Counted from the first letter of the stretch, positions 46,225 to 55,873 are shown. The stretch is DNA of 64,000 bases from Paraburkholderia hiiakae (GCF_904848665.1 NZ_CAJHCQ010000013.1:62001-126000), one strand, 5' to 3'. The notes: a model not told the origin generated them from the sequence alone. Made by a program: numbers and translations.

Positions 46225-48882
46225 ATGTCCAAAGCTCTGATCATCGCCGAGAAGCCATCCGTCGCGAACGACATCGCGCGCGCGCTGGGCGGTTTTACCA
46301 AGCATGACGAGTACTACGAGAGCGACGACTACGTGCTCTCGTCGGCGGTCGGCCATCTGCTGGAAATCGCCGCACCCGAGGAGTACGAGGTCAAACGCGG
46401 CAAGTGGAGCTTCGCTCACCTGCCCGTGATCCCGCCGCACTTCGACCTGAACCCGATCGCCAAGAGCGAATCGCGGCTCAAGGTCCTCAACAAGCTGATG
46501 AAGCGCAAAGATGTCACGCAACTCATCAACGCCTGCGACGCGGGGCGCGAGGGCGAGCTGATCTTCCGCCTTATCGCGCAGCACGCGAAGGCGAAACAGC
46601 CGGTCCAGCGCCTGTGGCTCCAGTCGATGACGCCGCAGGCGATCCGCGACGGTTTCGCGAATCTGCGCAGCGACCACGACATGCAGCCGCTCGCCGACGC
46701 CGCTCGCTGCCGCTCGGAAGCCGACTGGCTCGTCGGCATCAACGGCACGCGCGCGATGACTGCCTTCAACAGCAAGGGCGGCGGCTTCTTCCTCACGACA
46801 GTTGGCCGCGTTCAGACGCCAACGTTGTCGATCGTCGTCGAACGTGAAGAGAAAATCCGCCGATTCATCCCGCGCGATTATTGGGAAGTGCGCGCCGAAT
46901 TCGTCTGCGCGGGCGGCTTCTATGAAGGCCGCTGGTACGACCCGAAATTCAAGAGGGACGAGTTCGATCCGGAAAAGCGCGACTCGCGCCTCTGGAGCCT
47001 GCCGGCCGCCGAGACCATCGTCGCGGCCTGTCACGGCCGTGAAGGCACGGTGAACGAAGAATCGAAGCCATCCACGCAGCTCTCGCCCGCGCTCTTCGAT
47101 CTGACGAGCCTGCAGCGCGAAGCCAACGGCCGCTTCGGCTTTTCGGCCAAGAACACGCTGGGTCTCGCCCAGGCGCTGTACGAAAAGCACAAGGTGCTCA
47201 CCTACCCGCGTACCGATTCGCGCGCGCTGCCCGAGGACTACCTCAGCACCGTGAAAGATACGCTCGAGATGCTCAAGGAGAGCAACAACTACCTGCCGCA
47301 CGCCAAGCAGGTGCTCGACAAGGGCTGGGTGAAGCCGAACAAGCGCATTTTCGACAACTCGAAGATCAGCGACCACTTCGCCATCATCCCGACGCTGCAG
47401 GCGCCGAAGTCGCTTTCCGAGCCCGAGCAGAAGCTCTACGACCTCGTCGTGAAGCGCTTCCTCGCCGTGTTCTTCCCGGCGGCGGAATACCGCGTCACCA
47501 CGCGCATTACTGAAGTCGCAGGACATCACTTCAAGACCGAAGGCAAGGTGCTGGTCGAGCCGGGCTGGCTGCAGGTCTATGGCCGCGACGCGGCTGGCGA
47601 CGACGCCAACCTCGTGCCGGTGAAGAAGGACGAGAAGGTCAAGACCGACAAGATCGCGGCGCATCAGCTCGTGACCAAGCCGCCTGCGCGCTACAACGAA
47701 GCGACGCTGCTCTCGGCGATGGAAGGCGCGGGCAAGCTCGTGGACGACGAAGAACTGCGCGAGGCCATGGCCGCCAAGGGCCTTGGCACGCCGGCCACGC
47801 GCGCGGCGATCATCGAAGGTCTGCTCGGCGAAAAGTATCTCGTGCGCGAAGGGCGCGAGCTGATTCCCACGGCCAAGGCGTTCCAGCTCATGACGCTGTT
47901 GCGCGGCCTGGGCGTGGAAGAACTCACCGCGCCGGAACTCACCGGCGAGTGGGAGTACAAGCTTTCGCAAATGGAGCGCGGCAAGCTTCCACGCGACGCA
48001 TTCATGCAGGAAATCGCCCGCATGACGCAGACCATCGTGAAGCGCGCGAAGGAATACGACTCGGACACGATCCCCGGCGACTACGCGACGCTGACAACGC
48101 CGTGCCCGAATTGCGGCGGCCAGGTGAAGGAAAACTACCGTCGCTTCGCATGCACGAAGTGCGAGTTCTCGATCTCGAAGATTCCGGGTGGCCGTCAGTT
48201 CGAAATCCCCGAAGTGGAAGAGCTGCTGCAGAACAAGACGATCGGCCCGCTCTCGGGCTTCCGCAGCAAGATGGGCCGGCCGTTCTCGGCCATCCTCAAG
48301 CTCTCGTTCGACGATGAAATCAAGAACTACAAGCTCGAGTTCGATTTCGGCCAGGACCAGGGTACCGAAGATGGCGAAGCGCCTGACTTTTCGCAGCAGG
48401 AGCCGGTGGGCGCCTGCCCGAAGTGCAAAGGCCACGTGTTCGAACACGGCATGAGCTATGTGTGCGAGCACTCGGTCGCGAATCCGAAGACCTGCGACTT
48501 CCGCTCGGGCAAGGTGATCCTCCAGCAGGAGATCACGCGCGACCAGATGGCGAAGCTGCTGGCCGAAGGCCGAACCGACTTGCTGACCAACTTCAAGTCG
48601 TCGCGTACGGGCCGCAACTTCAAGGCTTTCCTCGTCAAACAGCCGGATGGCAAGATCGGCTTCGAGTTCGAGAAGAAGGAGCCGAGCGCGAAGACCGCGG
48701 CCAAGACGGCTGCCAGGAAGTCGGCCGCATCGACTGAGGCTACGGGCGATGCCGCGAACGACACGGCAGATTCGGCAGAAGAAGGGAAGGCCAAGCCCGC
48801 GCGCAAGACGGCGGCCGCCAAAGCCGCACCGGCACGCAAGACGGCCGCCCGCAAGACACCGGCGCGCAAGACAGGTTCGTAA
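46225..48882 (+). CDS. topB: DNA topoisomerase III
   Basis: 885 residues. The TOPRIM domain begins at MSKALIIAEKPSVA and carries DAGREGELI. The catalytic Tyr327 is in TYPRTDSRALP. A zinc-finger-like region follows (PCPNCGG with CTKCEF; CPKCKGH with a later Cys). The last 60 residues are a Lys/Ala/Thr-rich basic tail resembling histone H1. It resolves single-strand-linked DNA during replication and recombination. The E. coli enzyme has 653 residues, so the C-terminal part is extended. Confidence 0.94.
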   Translation: MSKALIIAEKPSVANDIARALGGFTKHDEYYESDDYVLSSAVGHLLEIAAPEEYEVKRGKWSFAHLPVIPPHFDLNPIAKSESRLKVLNKLMKRKDVTQLINACDAGREGELIFRLIAQHAKAKQPVQRLWLQSMTPQAIRDGFANLRSDHDMQPLADAARCRSEADWLVGINGTRAMTAFNSKGGGFFLTTVGRVQTPTLSIVVEREEKIRRFIPRDYWEVRAEFVCAGGFYEGRWYDPKFKRDEFDPEKRDSRLWSLPAAETIVAACHGREGTVNEESKPSTQLSPALFDLTSLQREANGRFGFSAKNTLGLAQALYEKHKVLTYPRTDSRALPEDYLSTVKDTLEMLKESNNYLPHAKQVLDKGWVKPNKRIFDNSKISDHFAIIPTLQAPKSLSEPEQKLYDLVVKRFLAVFFPAAEYRVTTRITEVAGHHFKTEGKVLVEPGWLQVYGRDAAGDDANLVPVKKDEKVKTDKIAAHQLVTKPPARYNEATLLSAMEGAGKLVDDEELREAMAAKGLGTPATRAAIIEGLLGEKYLVREGRELIPTAKAFQLMTLLRGLGVEELTAPELTGEWEYKLSQMERGKLPRDAFMQEIARMTQTIVKRAKEYDSDTIPGDYATLTTPCPNCGGQVKENYRRFACTKCEFSISKIPGGRQFEIPEVEELLQNKTIGPLSGFRSKMGRPFSAILKLSFDDEIKNYKLEFDFGQDQGTEDGEAPDFSQQEPVGACPKCKGHVFEHGMSYVCEHSVANPKTCDFRSGKVILQQEITRDQMAKLLAEGRTDLLTNFKSSRTGRNFKAFLVKQPDGKIGFEFEKKEPSAKTAAKTAARKSAASTEATGDAANDTADSAEEGKAKPARKTAAAKAAPARKTAARKTPARKTGS

Positions 48883-48913
48883 GCGGTCGGAATCTGCCAG
48901 CGCGCAGCCAGAC

Positions 48914-48950
48914 AAAAAGGCGCAGCTTCTCACGAAGCTGCGCCTTTTTT
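48914..48950. terminator. Terminator between topB and LysR gene
   Basis: A perfect 15-bp stem AAAAAGGCGCAGCTT (48914-48928) with its complement (48935-48949), loop CTCACG, and T runs on both strands. Confidence 0.92.
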
Positions 48951-48977
48951 ATCGGCCGATGAACGGTGATATCGGGC

Positions 48978-50087
48978 TTATAGCGGCGAGATGGCCGACG
49001 TGCGGGTGCGCGCCGCCGAAGCGCGCGCAGTCTTCGGTGCGCGCTCGGCGTCCATCCCATTGTGCTCGCCGTCGTGCAGGCTCCCACCCGGCACGGGCTG
49101 CGCGCCATCGTACTCCTCGCTCGCGACGCCATTGCGACCCGCCACAGCCGGGCGCGCGAGACCGTCCTTGACCCACTGCTCGCCGAGCTGGCTGTTCGGC
49201 GTCTGGCTGAAGTGCTCGACAAGGTGGTCGATGAACGTGCGCACCTTGGCCGGCAGGTGACGGCGGCTCGGATACGCGACGTTGATCTCCACCTGCGGCA
49301 GACGATAGTCGCCAAGCAGCCGCACGAGACGCCCGCGCGTCATGTCGCGGCCAATCAGATAGCTCGGCAGGATCGCGATGCCCATACCGAGCAGCGCGAA
49401 CTGGCGCAGCATCTCGGTGTTGTTCGCCACGATCACGTTGGTCGGGCGTACGCGGACTTCGCCCTCCGGCCCCGTGAAGACGCGCTCGTCGCCCCAGTAC
49501 TCGGAGGGCAGCGAGAGGCTGGGGTGCTCCATGAGGTGCTCGGGGCGCGTGGGCGTGCCGTGCTTTTCGAGGTACGCGGGCGTCGCGCACACCGTCATGC
49601 AGCCGGTCGTGAGGCGGCGCGTGACAATGCTGGCGCTACGCATCTGGCGTGCGGTCACGACGCCCAGATCGAAACCTTCTTCGACGAGATCGACCTGACG
49701 GTCGACCAGCGTGACGTCGGGAATGACCTGCGGATACCGCTGCGTGTACGTCTGCAACACCGGAGCGAGATTGTGAAGCCCGAAGACGACCGGCGCGACG
49801 ATACGCAGCGTGCCGACGGGCTCGTGATTACGCGCGACGACCATCTGTTCGACGTCCTCGAGCTCATCGAGAATCTGGCGGGCGCGCTCGAGATAGACCT
49901 GACCCGATTCGGTCAGGGAGAGACTGCGGGTCGTGCGATTGAGCAAACGCGTGCCGAGCCGACCTTCGAGGTCGGCAACATGCCGCGTCGCAACCGCGTT
50001 GGAGATATCCATCGCTGAGGCGGCCCGGGCGAAACTGCCGAGGTCGGCGACTTTGACGAATACTCGCATCGACTGCAAATGATCCAT
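48978..50087 (-). CDS. LysR family transcriptional regulator
   Basis: 369 residues. The winged HTH is at 1-62 (FVKVADLGSFARAASAMDIS, then RLLNRTTRSLSLTESG), followed by a two-lobed effector domain to about residue 300. An extra C-terminal stretch of about 65 residues, Ala/Gly/Arg-rich, is not part of the family fold. The linked target is unclear; the divergent neighbour side is an AT-richer gap before the pckG terminator. Confidence 0.88.
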   Translation of the reverse strand: MDHLQSMRVFVKVADLGSFARAASAMDISNAVATRHVADLEGRLGTRLLNRTTRSLSLTESGQVYLERARQILDELEDVEQMVVARNHEPVGTLRIVAPVVFGLHNLAPVLQTYTQRYPQVIPDVTLVDRQVDLVEEGFDLGVVTARQMRSASIVTRRLTTGCMTVCATPAYLEKHGTPTRPEHLMEHPSLSLPSEYWGDERVFTGPEGEVRVRPTNVIVANNTEMLRQFALLGMGIAILPSYLIGRDMTRGRLVRLLGDYRLPQVEINVAYPSRRHLPAKVRTFIDHLVEHFSQTPNSQLGEQWVKDGLARPAVAGRNGVASEEYDGAQPVPGGSLHDGEHNGMDAERAPKTARASAARTRTSAISPL

Positions 50088-50402
50088 GAGACAACTCCTG
50101 CCTGTTACTACCCCGCTGTTAATCAGCGGAGGAAACCGCGAATTCTCCTACGACAGCAGAAAACGTGCAGAAGTTGCCTCCGAAGCCCCTATTTTCTTTA
50201 CGAATTCTTCGACTGCGCCCCAAAATGCATCAACGGCGGTTCGATTGTTACCTCAACCGAAACAATTTTGCGCATTGCAGCGAGATAACTGGTCAAGTGC
50301 CGAACAGACGGGCCTCTGCACTGCAGCAATGCATTCGACCCCGCAAATAAAAATGGCCGCCCGCAGGCGGCCATTCAGTTAGTGAGCGCTCACATTATAT
50401 GA
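50088..50402. terminator. Intergenic gap with pckG terminator
   Basis: The 315-bp gap between pckG and the LysR gene holds no gene. A 10-bp stem AATGGCCGCC / GGCGGCCATT (50352-50361, 50366-50375) followed on the minus strand by a T-rich run is the pckG terminator. The rest is AT-richer than its surroundings and would carry the LysR gene promoter. Confidence 0.75.
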
Positions 50403-52253
50403 TTACAGGCGTGTTTCGAGCGCCTTGCGAGCGTCCTTCAACACTTCCGGCAAACCATGAGCGAGTTTGTCGAACAGTTCGGCGTGCAGCGCGAGTTCGG
50501 CCCGCCAGGCGTCGGCGTCCACCGATATCACCTGTTCGAACTGCGCCTGCGTGAAGTTCAGACCCCGCCAGTCGAGATCGCCATAGCGCGGCGACACGCC
50601 GAATGCGTGCTCGTCACCCGTGGCCTTGCCCTCGATACGGCGCACCATCCACTCGAGCACGCGCATATTCTCGCCGAAGCCCGGCCAGACGAACTTGCCA
50701 TCCGGCCCCTTGCGGAACCAGTTCACGCAGAAAATGCGCGGCACCGTCGCGCCGGCCTTGGCGAGGCGCTCGCCCACATTGAGCCAATGGCCGAAGTAGT
50801 CGGCCATGTTGTAGCCGCAGAACGGCAACATAGCGAAAGGATCGCGGCGCACCACGCCCTGCTGCCCCGCCGCCGCGGCCGTGGTTTCCGAGCCCATGGT
50901 CGCGGCCATGTAGACGCCGTCGGTCCAGTCGCGCGCCTCGGTCACGAGCGGCACGGTGGTCGAGCGGCGGCCGCCGAAGATGAACGCGTCGATGGCCACG
51001 CCCTTCGGGTTCTCCCATTCGGGATCGATCGACGGGCATTGGGAAGCCGGCGCCGTGAAGCGCGCGTTCGGATGCGCAGCCTTGCGGCCGGTTTCCTTGC
51101 CGATGGCGGGCGTCCAGTCGTTCCCCAGCCAGTCGATCGCGTGTGCGGGCGGCTCGTCGGTCATGCCTTCCCACCAGACGTCGCCGTCGTCGGTGAGCGC
51201 GACGTTCGTGAAGATCACGTTCTCCTTGAGCGTCGCCATGGCGTTGAAATTGGTCTTTTCGCCCGTGCCCGGCGCCACGCCGAAGTAGCCCGCCTCCGGA
51301 TTGATCGCGTAGAGGCGTCCATCCGCGCCGGGCTTGATCCACGCGATATCGTCGCCGATCGTGGTGATTTCCCAGCCGTTCATGGCAGGAGGCGGAATCA
51401 GCATGGCGAAGTTGGTCTTGCCGCACGCCGACGGGAACGCCGCCGCGACGTGGTACTTGCGGCCTTCCGGCGAGCGCACACCGAGAATCAGCATGTGCTC
51501 GGCGAGCCAGCCTTCGTCGCGGCCCATGGTCGAAGCGATGCGCAGCGCGAAACACTTCTTGCCGAGCAGCGCGTTGCCGCCGTAACCCGAGCCATAGCTC
51601 CAGATCTCGCGCGTTTGCGGGAAGTGGACGATGTACTTCGTCTTGTTGCACGGCCACGGCACGTCCTTCTCGCCCGCCGCGAGCGGCGCGCCCACGCTGT
51701 GCACGCACGGCACGAACGCGCCGTCTTCGCCGAGCACGTCGTACACGGCGCGGCCCATGCGCGTCATGATGCGCATGTTCACGGCCACATAAGGGCTATC
51801 GGAAAGCTCCACGCCAATATGCGCGATAGGCGAGCCGAGCGGGCCCATCGAGAACGGCACGACGTACATCGTGCGGCCGCGCATCGAGCCCGCGAACAGG
51901 CCGTCGAGCGTCGTGCGCATTTCAGCGGGCGCGACCCAGTTGTTGGTGGGGCCGACGTCTTCCCTGGTGGGCGAGCAGATGAAGGTGCGGTCTTCCACGC
52001 GCGCGACGTCCGAGGGATCGGAGCAAGCGAGATACGAATTCGGGCGCTTCTGCGGATTGAGGCGGCGCATCGTGCCGGCCTCGACCATCTGCGCGCACAG
52101 GCGGTCGTATTCCTCCTGCGAACCGTCGCACCAGACGATGCGATCCGGCTGCGTATGCGCTGCGATTTTCTGCACCCAATCGATCAATTTCCGGTGCCGG
52201 ACCCAGGCGGGCACCTGCGCGGCGGCCTGGGCTTGGTAATCGGGATGGTTCAT
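50403..52253 (-). CDS. pckG: Phosphoenolpyruvate carboxykinase (GTP)
   Basis: 616 residues. FPSACGKTNFAMLIPP is the kinase-1a P-loop with the reactive Cys. EEYDRL, WGDERVFTG-free GTP-type layout, and FGGRRSTTVPLV (kinase-2 side) match the GTP-dependent family rather than the ATP-dependent one. It converts oxaloacetate to PEP for gluconeogenesis. GGAGAC precedes the ATG. A perfect inverted repeat lies about 90 bp upstream. Confidence 0.96.
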   Translation of the reverse strand: MNHPDYQAQAAAQVPAWVRHRKLIDWVQKIAAHTQPDRIVWCDGSQEEYDRLCAQMVEAGTMRRLNPQKRPNSYLACSDPSDVARVEDRTFICSPTREDVGPTNNWVAPAEMRTTLDGLFAGSMRGRTMYVVPFSMGPLGSPIAHIGVELSDSPYVAVNMRIMTRMGRAVYDVLGEDGAFVPCVHSVGAPLAAGEKDVPWPCNKTKYIVHFPQTREIWSYGSGYGGNALLGKKCFALRIASTMGRDEGWLAEHMLILGVRSPEGRKYHVAAAFPSACGKTNFAMLIPPPAMNGWEITTIGDDIAWIKPGADGRLYAINPEAGYFGVAPGTGEKTNFNAMATLKENVIFTNVALTDDGDVWWEGMTDEPPAHAIDWLGNDWTPAIGKETGRKAAHPNARFTAPASQCPSIDPEWENPKGVAIDAFIFGGRRSTTVPLVTEARDWTDGVYMAATMGSETTAAAAGQQGVVRRDPFAMLPFCGYNMADYFGHWLNVGERLAKAGATVPRIFCVNWFRKGPDGKFVWPGFGENMRVLEWMVRRIEGKATGDEHAFGVSPRYGDLDWRGLNFTQAQFEQVISVDADAWRAELALHAELFDKLAHGLPEVLKDARKALETRL

Positions 52254-52680
52254 CGAGCTGTCTCCATTTTTAGGGCTGTAAAAAGGGGATCGGCCCTTTT
52301 AGACGCTGCACGCGAGAGGCGCAACTCATACGAACCAAAAGTTGATGGCAGATCAACATGCGAATCGGTCCGCACAGTTGGGCAGGTCGTCAAGGTCCTT
52401 TAGCCTGGGGTTCGAAACCGTCTGTAAAGCGGCTTGCATCGGAACCCGACAAGCTGTTAAAAGTTGCAAAATCGCGGGTGATTCCCGCGACAAAAACTCT
52501 GCGTGCATAGCCTCGGGTTTGCGCAATTGCAATACCTGCTGCGGCACGCGGCGAGCGACGTGAAGGCTCCCCATATTCATACCAGCCTTCGCGGCGCTGC
52601 ATAGTGGGATAACCACCAGATGAACACCGAAGTCGCGCCCCGAACGGCGCGATGCAAAACACGCAAAACAACCCGCCGCC
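52254..52680. promoter_or_regulatory. Divergent regulatory region with inverted repeat GTTGAT-N5-ATCAAC
   Basis: A 427-bp gap between the divergent pckG and hydroxyacid dehydrogenase genes; no gene is seen. GTTGAT (52341-52346) and ATCAAC (52352-52357) form a perfect 6-5-6 inverted repeat 88 bp before pckG, of a size suited to a dimeric regulator. No confident promoter hexamers could be placed. Confidence 0.45.
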
Positions 52681-53694
52681 ATGAAAATTGCCATCCTTGA
52701 CGACTACCAGGACGCCGTCCGCAAGCTCGACTGCTTTCAACTGCTCGCCGACCACGAGGTCAAGGTTTTCAACAACACGGTGCGAGGCCTCGGCCAGCTC
52801 GCCAGCCGCCTCGCCGAAGTCGACGCGCTCGTGCTGATTCGCGAACGCACCCGCATCACCTCGCAACTGCTCGACAAGCTCCCGCATCTGCGCATGATCA
52901 GCCAGACGGGCAAGGCCGGTCCGCACATCGACATCGACGCCTGCACCGAGCGCGGCATCGCCGTACTCGAGGGCACCGGCTCGCCCGTCGCGCCCGCCGA
53001 ACTCACGTGGGCCCTCATCATGGCCGCGCAGCGCCGCATTCCGCAGTACGTCGCCAACCTCAAGCAGGGGGCGTGGCAACAGTCGGGCCTCAAGACGTCC
53101 GCCATGCCACCCAACTTTGGCCTGGGCCAGGTGATGCGCGGCCAGACGCTCGGCATCTGGGGCTACGGGAAGATCGGCCGTCTCGTGGCCGGCTACGGCA
53201 AGGCCTTTGGCATGCGCGTACTGGTGTGGGGCCGCGAACATTCGCTCGAAGCGGCGCGCGCCGACGGCTACGAAGCCGCCGCAAGCCGCGAGGCAATTTT
53301 CGAAGAGAGCGACGTGCTGTCGCTACATCTACGCCTGCACGATGACACGCGTGGGATCGTGAAGCAGGAAGACCTGATGCGCATGAAGCCCACGTCGCTG
53401 CTCGTCAACACGAGCCGCGCGGAGCTGATGGAAGAAAACGCGCTGCTCGGCGCGCTCTCTCACAACCGGCCGGGCATGGTCGCGATCGACGTGTACGAGA
53501 GCGAGCCGATCCTGCAGGGCTACAGCCTGCTGCGTATGGAAAACGTGATCTGCACGCCGCACATCGGCTATGTGGAGCGGGAGAGCTACGAACTGTACTT
53601 CGGCGCGGCGTTCCGCAACATCCTCGCGTTCGATGCGGGCGACCACGCAAGCGTCGCGAACCCCGAAGCGCTGCAGGGCGGTCGCCGCAGGTAA
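52681..53694 (+). CDS. D-2-hydroxyacid dehydrogenase family protein
   Basis: 337 residues. The NAD-binding motif GIWGYGKIGRLVAGYG (about 160-175) lies between two halves of the catalytic domain. Catalytic Arg is in LVNTSRAELM, Glu in VYESEPI, and His in CTPHIGYV. The family covers phosphoglycerate dehydrogenase-like reductases of 2-oxo acids; the substrate is not determined. It is divergent from pckG. Confidence 0.9.
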   Translation: MKIAILDDYQDAVRKLDCFQLLADHEVKVFNNTVRGLGQLASRLAEVDALVLIRERTRITSQLLDKLPHLRMISQTGKAGPHIDIDACTERGIAVLEGTGSPVAPAELTWALIMAAQRRIPQYVANLKQGAWQQSGLKTSAMPPNFGLGQVMRGQTLGIWGYGKIGRLVAGYGKAFGMRVLVWGREHSLEAARADGYEAAASREAIFEESDVLSLHLRLHDDTRGIVKQEDLMRMKPTSLLVNTSRAELMEENALLGALSHNRPGMVAIDVYESEPILQGYSLLRMENVICTPHIGYVERESYELYFGAAFRNILAFDAGDHASVANPEALQGGRRR

Positions 53695-53768
53695 GCGCGA
53701 CCGCACGGGGGCGGCGCGCGCCGCCCTCTCCGCGTCCTCCCGGCTGCTTCTGATCCGGCCGCGTGCGC

Positions 53769-54647
53769 TCAGGCGTGCGCGGCCGATTCCATGACGTCTG
53801 GCAAACGCGCGAGGAAACGCTCGCCGTCCACACGGCCGAGGTTGTAGGCGTGCTGCATCTGCTGCGGGCTCGTGTAGTCCCAGCTCGAGATCGGTACCTT
53901 GGCCGATGGCTGCACATAAAGGCGCTGCTGCACGCCCTGCGCCGCCTGATGCCGCACCACGAACATCTGCGGGCGCGGATAGAGCCGCGTCACCATCACC
54001 AGTACACGGCCGGGCGTCTCGTCGAGCGCGCCGACCGGCACGTTGTCGACCATGCCGCCGTCGAGCACCGGGCGGCCGTCGCGCCGCAGCACCGGCGTGA
54101 ACGGCGGTGTACACGACGACTGCAGGATGAGATCGGCCAGATCCTCCACGCTCGCGCATTCCTGCGCCGTCACGAACTCCGGATGAAACCCGAGCTTGCG
54201 CCCGAGCGTGGGATGCAGCGTCTTGCGGATGTGTTTTTCGATGTTGTACGCGATAAGACCCGCCGCCACGGCGCTGCGCGCCCCGAGCCAACGCGGCACA
54301 TGCGACACGCCGATGCGGATCTCAGGCGCGTCCTGAAGCTGCGTGAAGGGCTCGCCGTAGATGTCGAGCAGCGCCTGGCGATAGATGCGGTAATGCGGAA
54401 ACACCGATTCGCCACGCAGCAGATTGCCCCAGTAGGCGTTGCGCTTGTTGTGGCGCAGCGCTTCCTCGTAATAGCGCATGACCCAGTCGGCGTCGCGCGT
54501 GTAGAGCATGCACGCGGTGGCCGCGCCCGCCGAAATGCCCGTAATGACGCGCGGGCGAATGCGCAGCTCAGGCTGGACGATGTCCCAGAACCCCGCCTGC
54601 CACCAGCAGCGATTGCCGCCACCGGCGAAAACCACCTGATCGAACAT
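53769..54647 (-). CDS. Patatin-like phospholipase family protein
   Basis: 292 residues. The oxyanion loop FAGGGNRCWWQAGF, nucleophile elbow GISAG (Ser39) and catalytic DGGMVDN give an intact Ser-Asp dyad. No signal peptide is seen. Cytoplasmic or injected lipases share this fold; no secretion genes are near. It lies just downstream of the PaaI thioesterase gene on the same strand, 48 bp apart. Confidence 0.9.
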   Translation of the reverse strand: MFDQVVFAGGGNRCWWQAGFWDIVQPELRIRPRVITGISAGAATACMLYTRDADWVMRYYEEALRHNKRNAYWGNLLRGESVFPHYRIYRQALLDIYGEPFTQLQDAPEIRIGVSHVPRWLGARSAVAAGLIAYNIEKHIRKTLHPTLGRKLGFHPEFVTAQECASVEDLADLILQSSCTPPFTPVLRRDGRPVLDGGMVDNVPVGALDETPGRVLVMVTRLYPRPQMFVVRHQAAQGVQQRLYVQPSAKVPISSWDYTSPQQMQHAYNLGRVDGERFLARLPDVMESAAHA

Positions 54648-54695
54648 GCCTTCTACGTCCTTCGAAGCGACCGAAAACGATCGGAAGCGCCAAGC

Positions 54696-55100
54696 TTAAT
54701 CGAGCAGCGCGTAAGTCGAGGTCGCGTGAACCGCCATCCGGCCGTCTTCGTCGTAGAGTTCTATTTCACCGAATACCAGACTGCGGCCCATGCGCAGCAC
54801 ACGCGCCGTAACGAGCACGTCGCCCTTACGCACCGCGCGCATGAAGTTGGTGTTCAGCGCAACGGTCGTCATGGGCTTGAACGCGCCGAGCGCGGCCGTT
54901 ATCGCAACGATCATGGCCGTATCCGCCGCCGCCATGAAAACCTGCCCGCAGATCACGCCGCCCGAGTGGCGCAGCTCGCCGGAAAACGGCAAGCGCAAGG
55001 TGGCGCTGTCTTCCGAGACCTCGACGGGCTTCATCCCGAGTGCGCGCACCCACGGGGCCAGCACGCGCTCCAGCAGCGCGTCGATTGCGTTGTCGTCCAT
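54696..55100 (-). CDS. PaaI family thioesterase (hotdog fold)
   Basis: 134 residues. RLPFSGELRHSGGVICGQVFMAAADTAM is the hotdog helix region with the catalytic Asp/Gly arrangement of PaaI-type acyl-CoA thioesterases. TTVALNTNFMRAVRKGDVL follows on the beta sheet. The substrate is likely an aromatic or medium-chain acyl-CoA, not deducible here. Confidence 0.88.
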   Translation of the reverse strand: MDDNAIDALLERVLAPWVRALGMKPVEVSEDSATLRLPFSGELRHSGGVICGQVFMAAADTAMIVAITAALGAFKPMTTVALNTNFMRAVRKGDVLVTARVLRMGRSLVFGEIELYDEDGRMAVHATSTYALLD

Positions 55101-55328
55101 CGTTTGCCTTTGTGGATTGCGTGCGACGATTCCAGCCGATTACCACCAACCTCAGCCAACCTCAGTGAACAGGCGGCGCACAACGACTGGCTCGAAACCT
55201 GGTTTGACGCCAGGCGTGGCGACATCATACCGGGACAGCACGGCCCGCATGGTAAAGGCGCAAACTCCTGCGGAGATGGGGCTTGCGCCGCATCGACACA
55301 CTATTTTCAGGAAATTTGCGAAAGGGGC

Positions 55329-55357
55329 TTGCCAAGTCCCAAAAAGTCCTGCATAAT
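55329..55357 (+). promoter_or_regulatory. Promoter of tRNA-Lys
   Basis: TTGCCA (55329-55334) and CATAAT (55352-55357) are exactly 17 bp apart and end 13 bp before the tRNA. Confidence 0.8.
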
Positions 55358-55370
55358 CTCGTTTCTGTTG

Positions 55371-55446
55371 GGGGCGTTAGCTCAGTTGGTAGAGCAGCGG
55401 ACTCTTAATCCGTAGGTCGAGTGTTCGAGTCACTCACGCCCCACCA
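55371..55446 (+). tRNA. tRNA-Lys (CTT)
   Basis: A 76-nt cloverleaf with encoded CCA. The acceptor GGGGCGT pairs fully with ACGCCCC. The anticodon loop CTCTTAA gives anticodon CTT. Everything downstream to the window end differs in composition and gene content, so the 3' end of this gene is a probable integration site. Confidence 0.96.
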
Positions 55447-55454
55447 GCAATTTC

Positions 55455-55490
55455 AAAGGGTTGCACGCGAAAGCGTTGCAGCCCTTTTTC
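55455..55490 (+). terminator. Terminator of tRNA-Lys
   Basis: A long, slightly imperfect stem (AAAGGGTTGCACGC with GCGTTGCAGCCCTTT, GAAA loop) is followed by a T run. Confidence 0.7.
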
Positions 55491-55502
55491 GTTTTTGGGC
55501 TC

Positions 55503-55523
55503 CATGTAACCGCTGTGTAACCG
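55503..55523 (+). repeat. Paired TGTAACCG motifs beside tRNA-Lys
   Basis: CATGTAACCG (55503-55512) and TGTGTAACCG (55514-55523) are tandem copies 11 bp apart, 57 bp past the tRNA. Their spacing of one helical turn suggests arm-type recombinase binding sites. A similar pair occurs inverted at 62683-62702. Confidence 0.35.
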
Positions 55524-55570
55524 GATTTCGGCTATCGCAACCAGCGGCAGCGCCAGTCATATGCGCTTGC

Positions 55571-55646
55571 TGGCACTGGCACTGGCACTGGCACTGGCAC
55601 TGGCACTGGCACTGGCACTGGCACTGGCACTGGCACTGGCACTGGC
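55571..55646 (+). repeat. Hexanucleotide tandem array (TGGCAC)n
   Basis: Twelve perfect TGGCAC units plus TGGC run without interruption. All frames stay open through the array (His-Trp, Ala-Leu or Gly-Thr alternation on one strand; Ala-Ser, Cys-Gln on the other), which creates artificial open frames; I accept none as a gene. The 427-bp gap 55447-55873 holds the tRNA terminator, the paired motifs above and this array. Confidence 0.95.
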
Positions 55647-55873
55647 TGCCACAGCTTGACACGCTGCTGCGCTTAGACCAACGATCAACGCCGTCGATAC
55701 AGAACCTTGCGGGGAGACACAATCGCTTACAGGTAAAGGCAGCGAGCGGATGACGTCAATTTTGTGTACCGAAGTGTGTACCAAAAACGTGTGGCGTCGG
55801 GGTTCACCTACGCAGTTGGCGCCTTTGGAGCCGAGGGCCTTTCGACAAGCTGAGAGTCCTGACTCAATCAGGC

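Noticed and set aside
46171..48933. 920-residue minus-strand open frame
   Set aside because: It is the exact antisense of topB; Arg/Leu/His-rich composition and no domain pattern show it is a GC-driven shadow.
50457..52403. 648-residue plus-strand open frame
   Set aside because: Antisense of pckG, with no recognisable fold or ribosome site.
53763..55415. 550-residue plus-strand open frame
   Set aside because: Antisense of the patatin and thioesterase genes and runs into the tRNA-Lys gene.
55571..55646. Possible CRISPR array
   Set aside because: Repeats are six bases with no spacers; no cas genes are present anywhere in the window.
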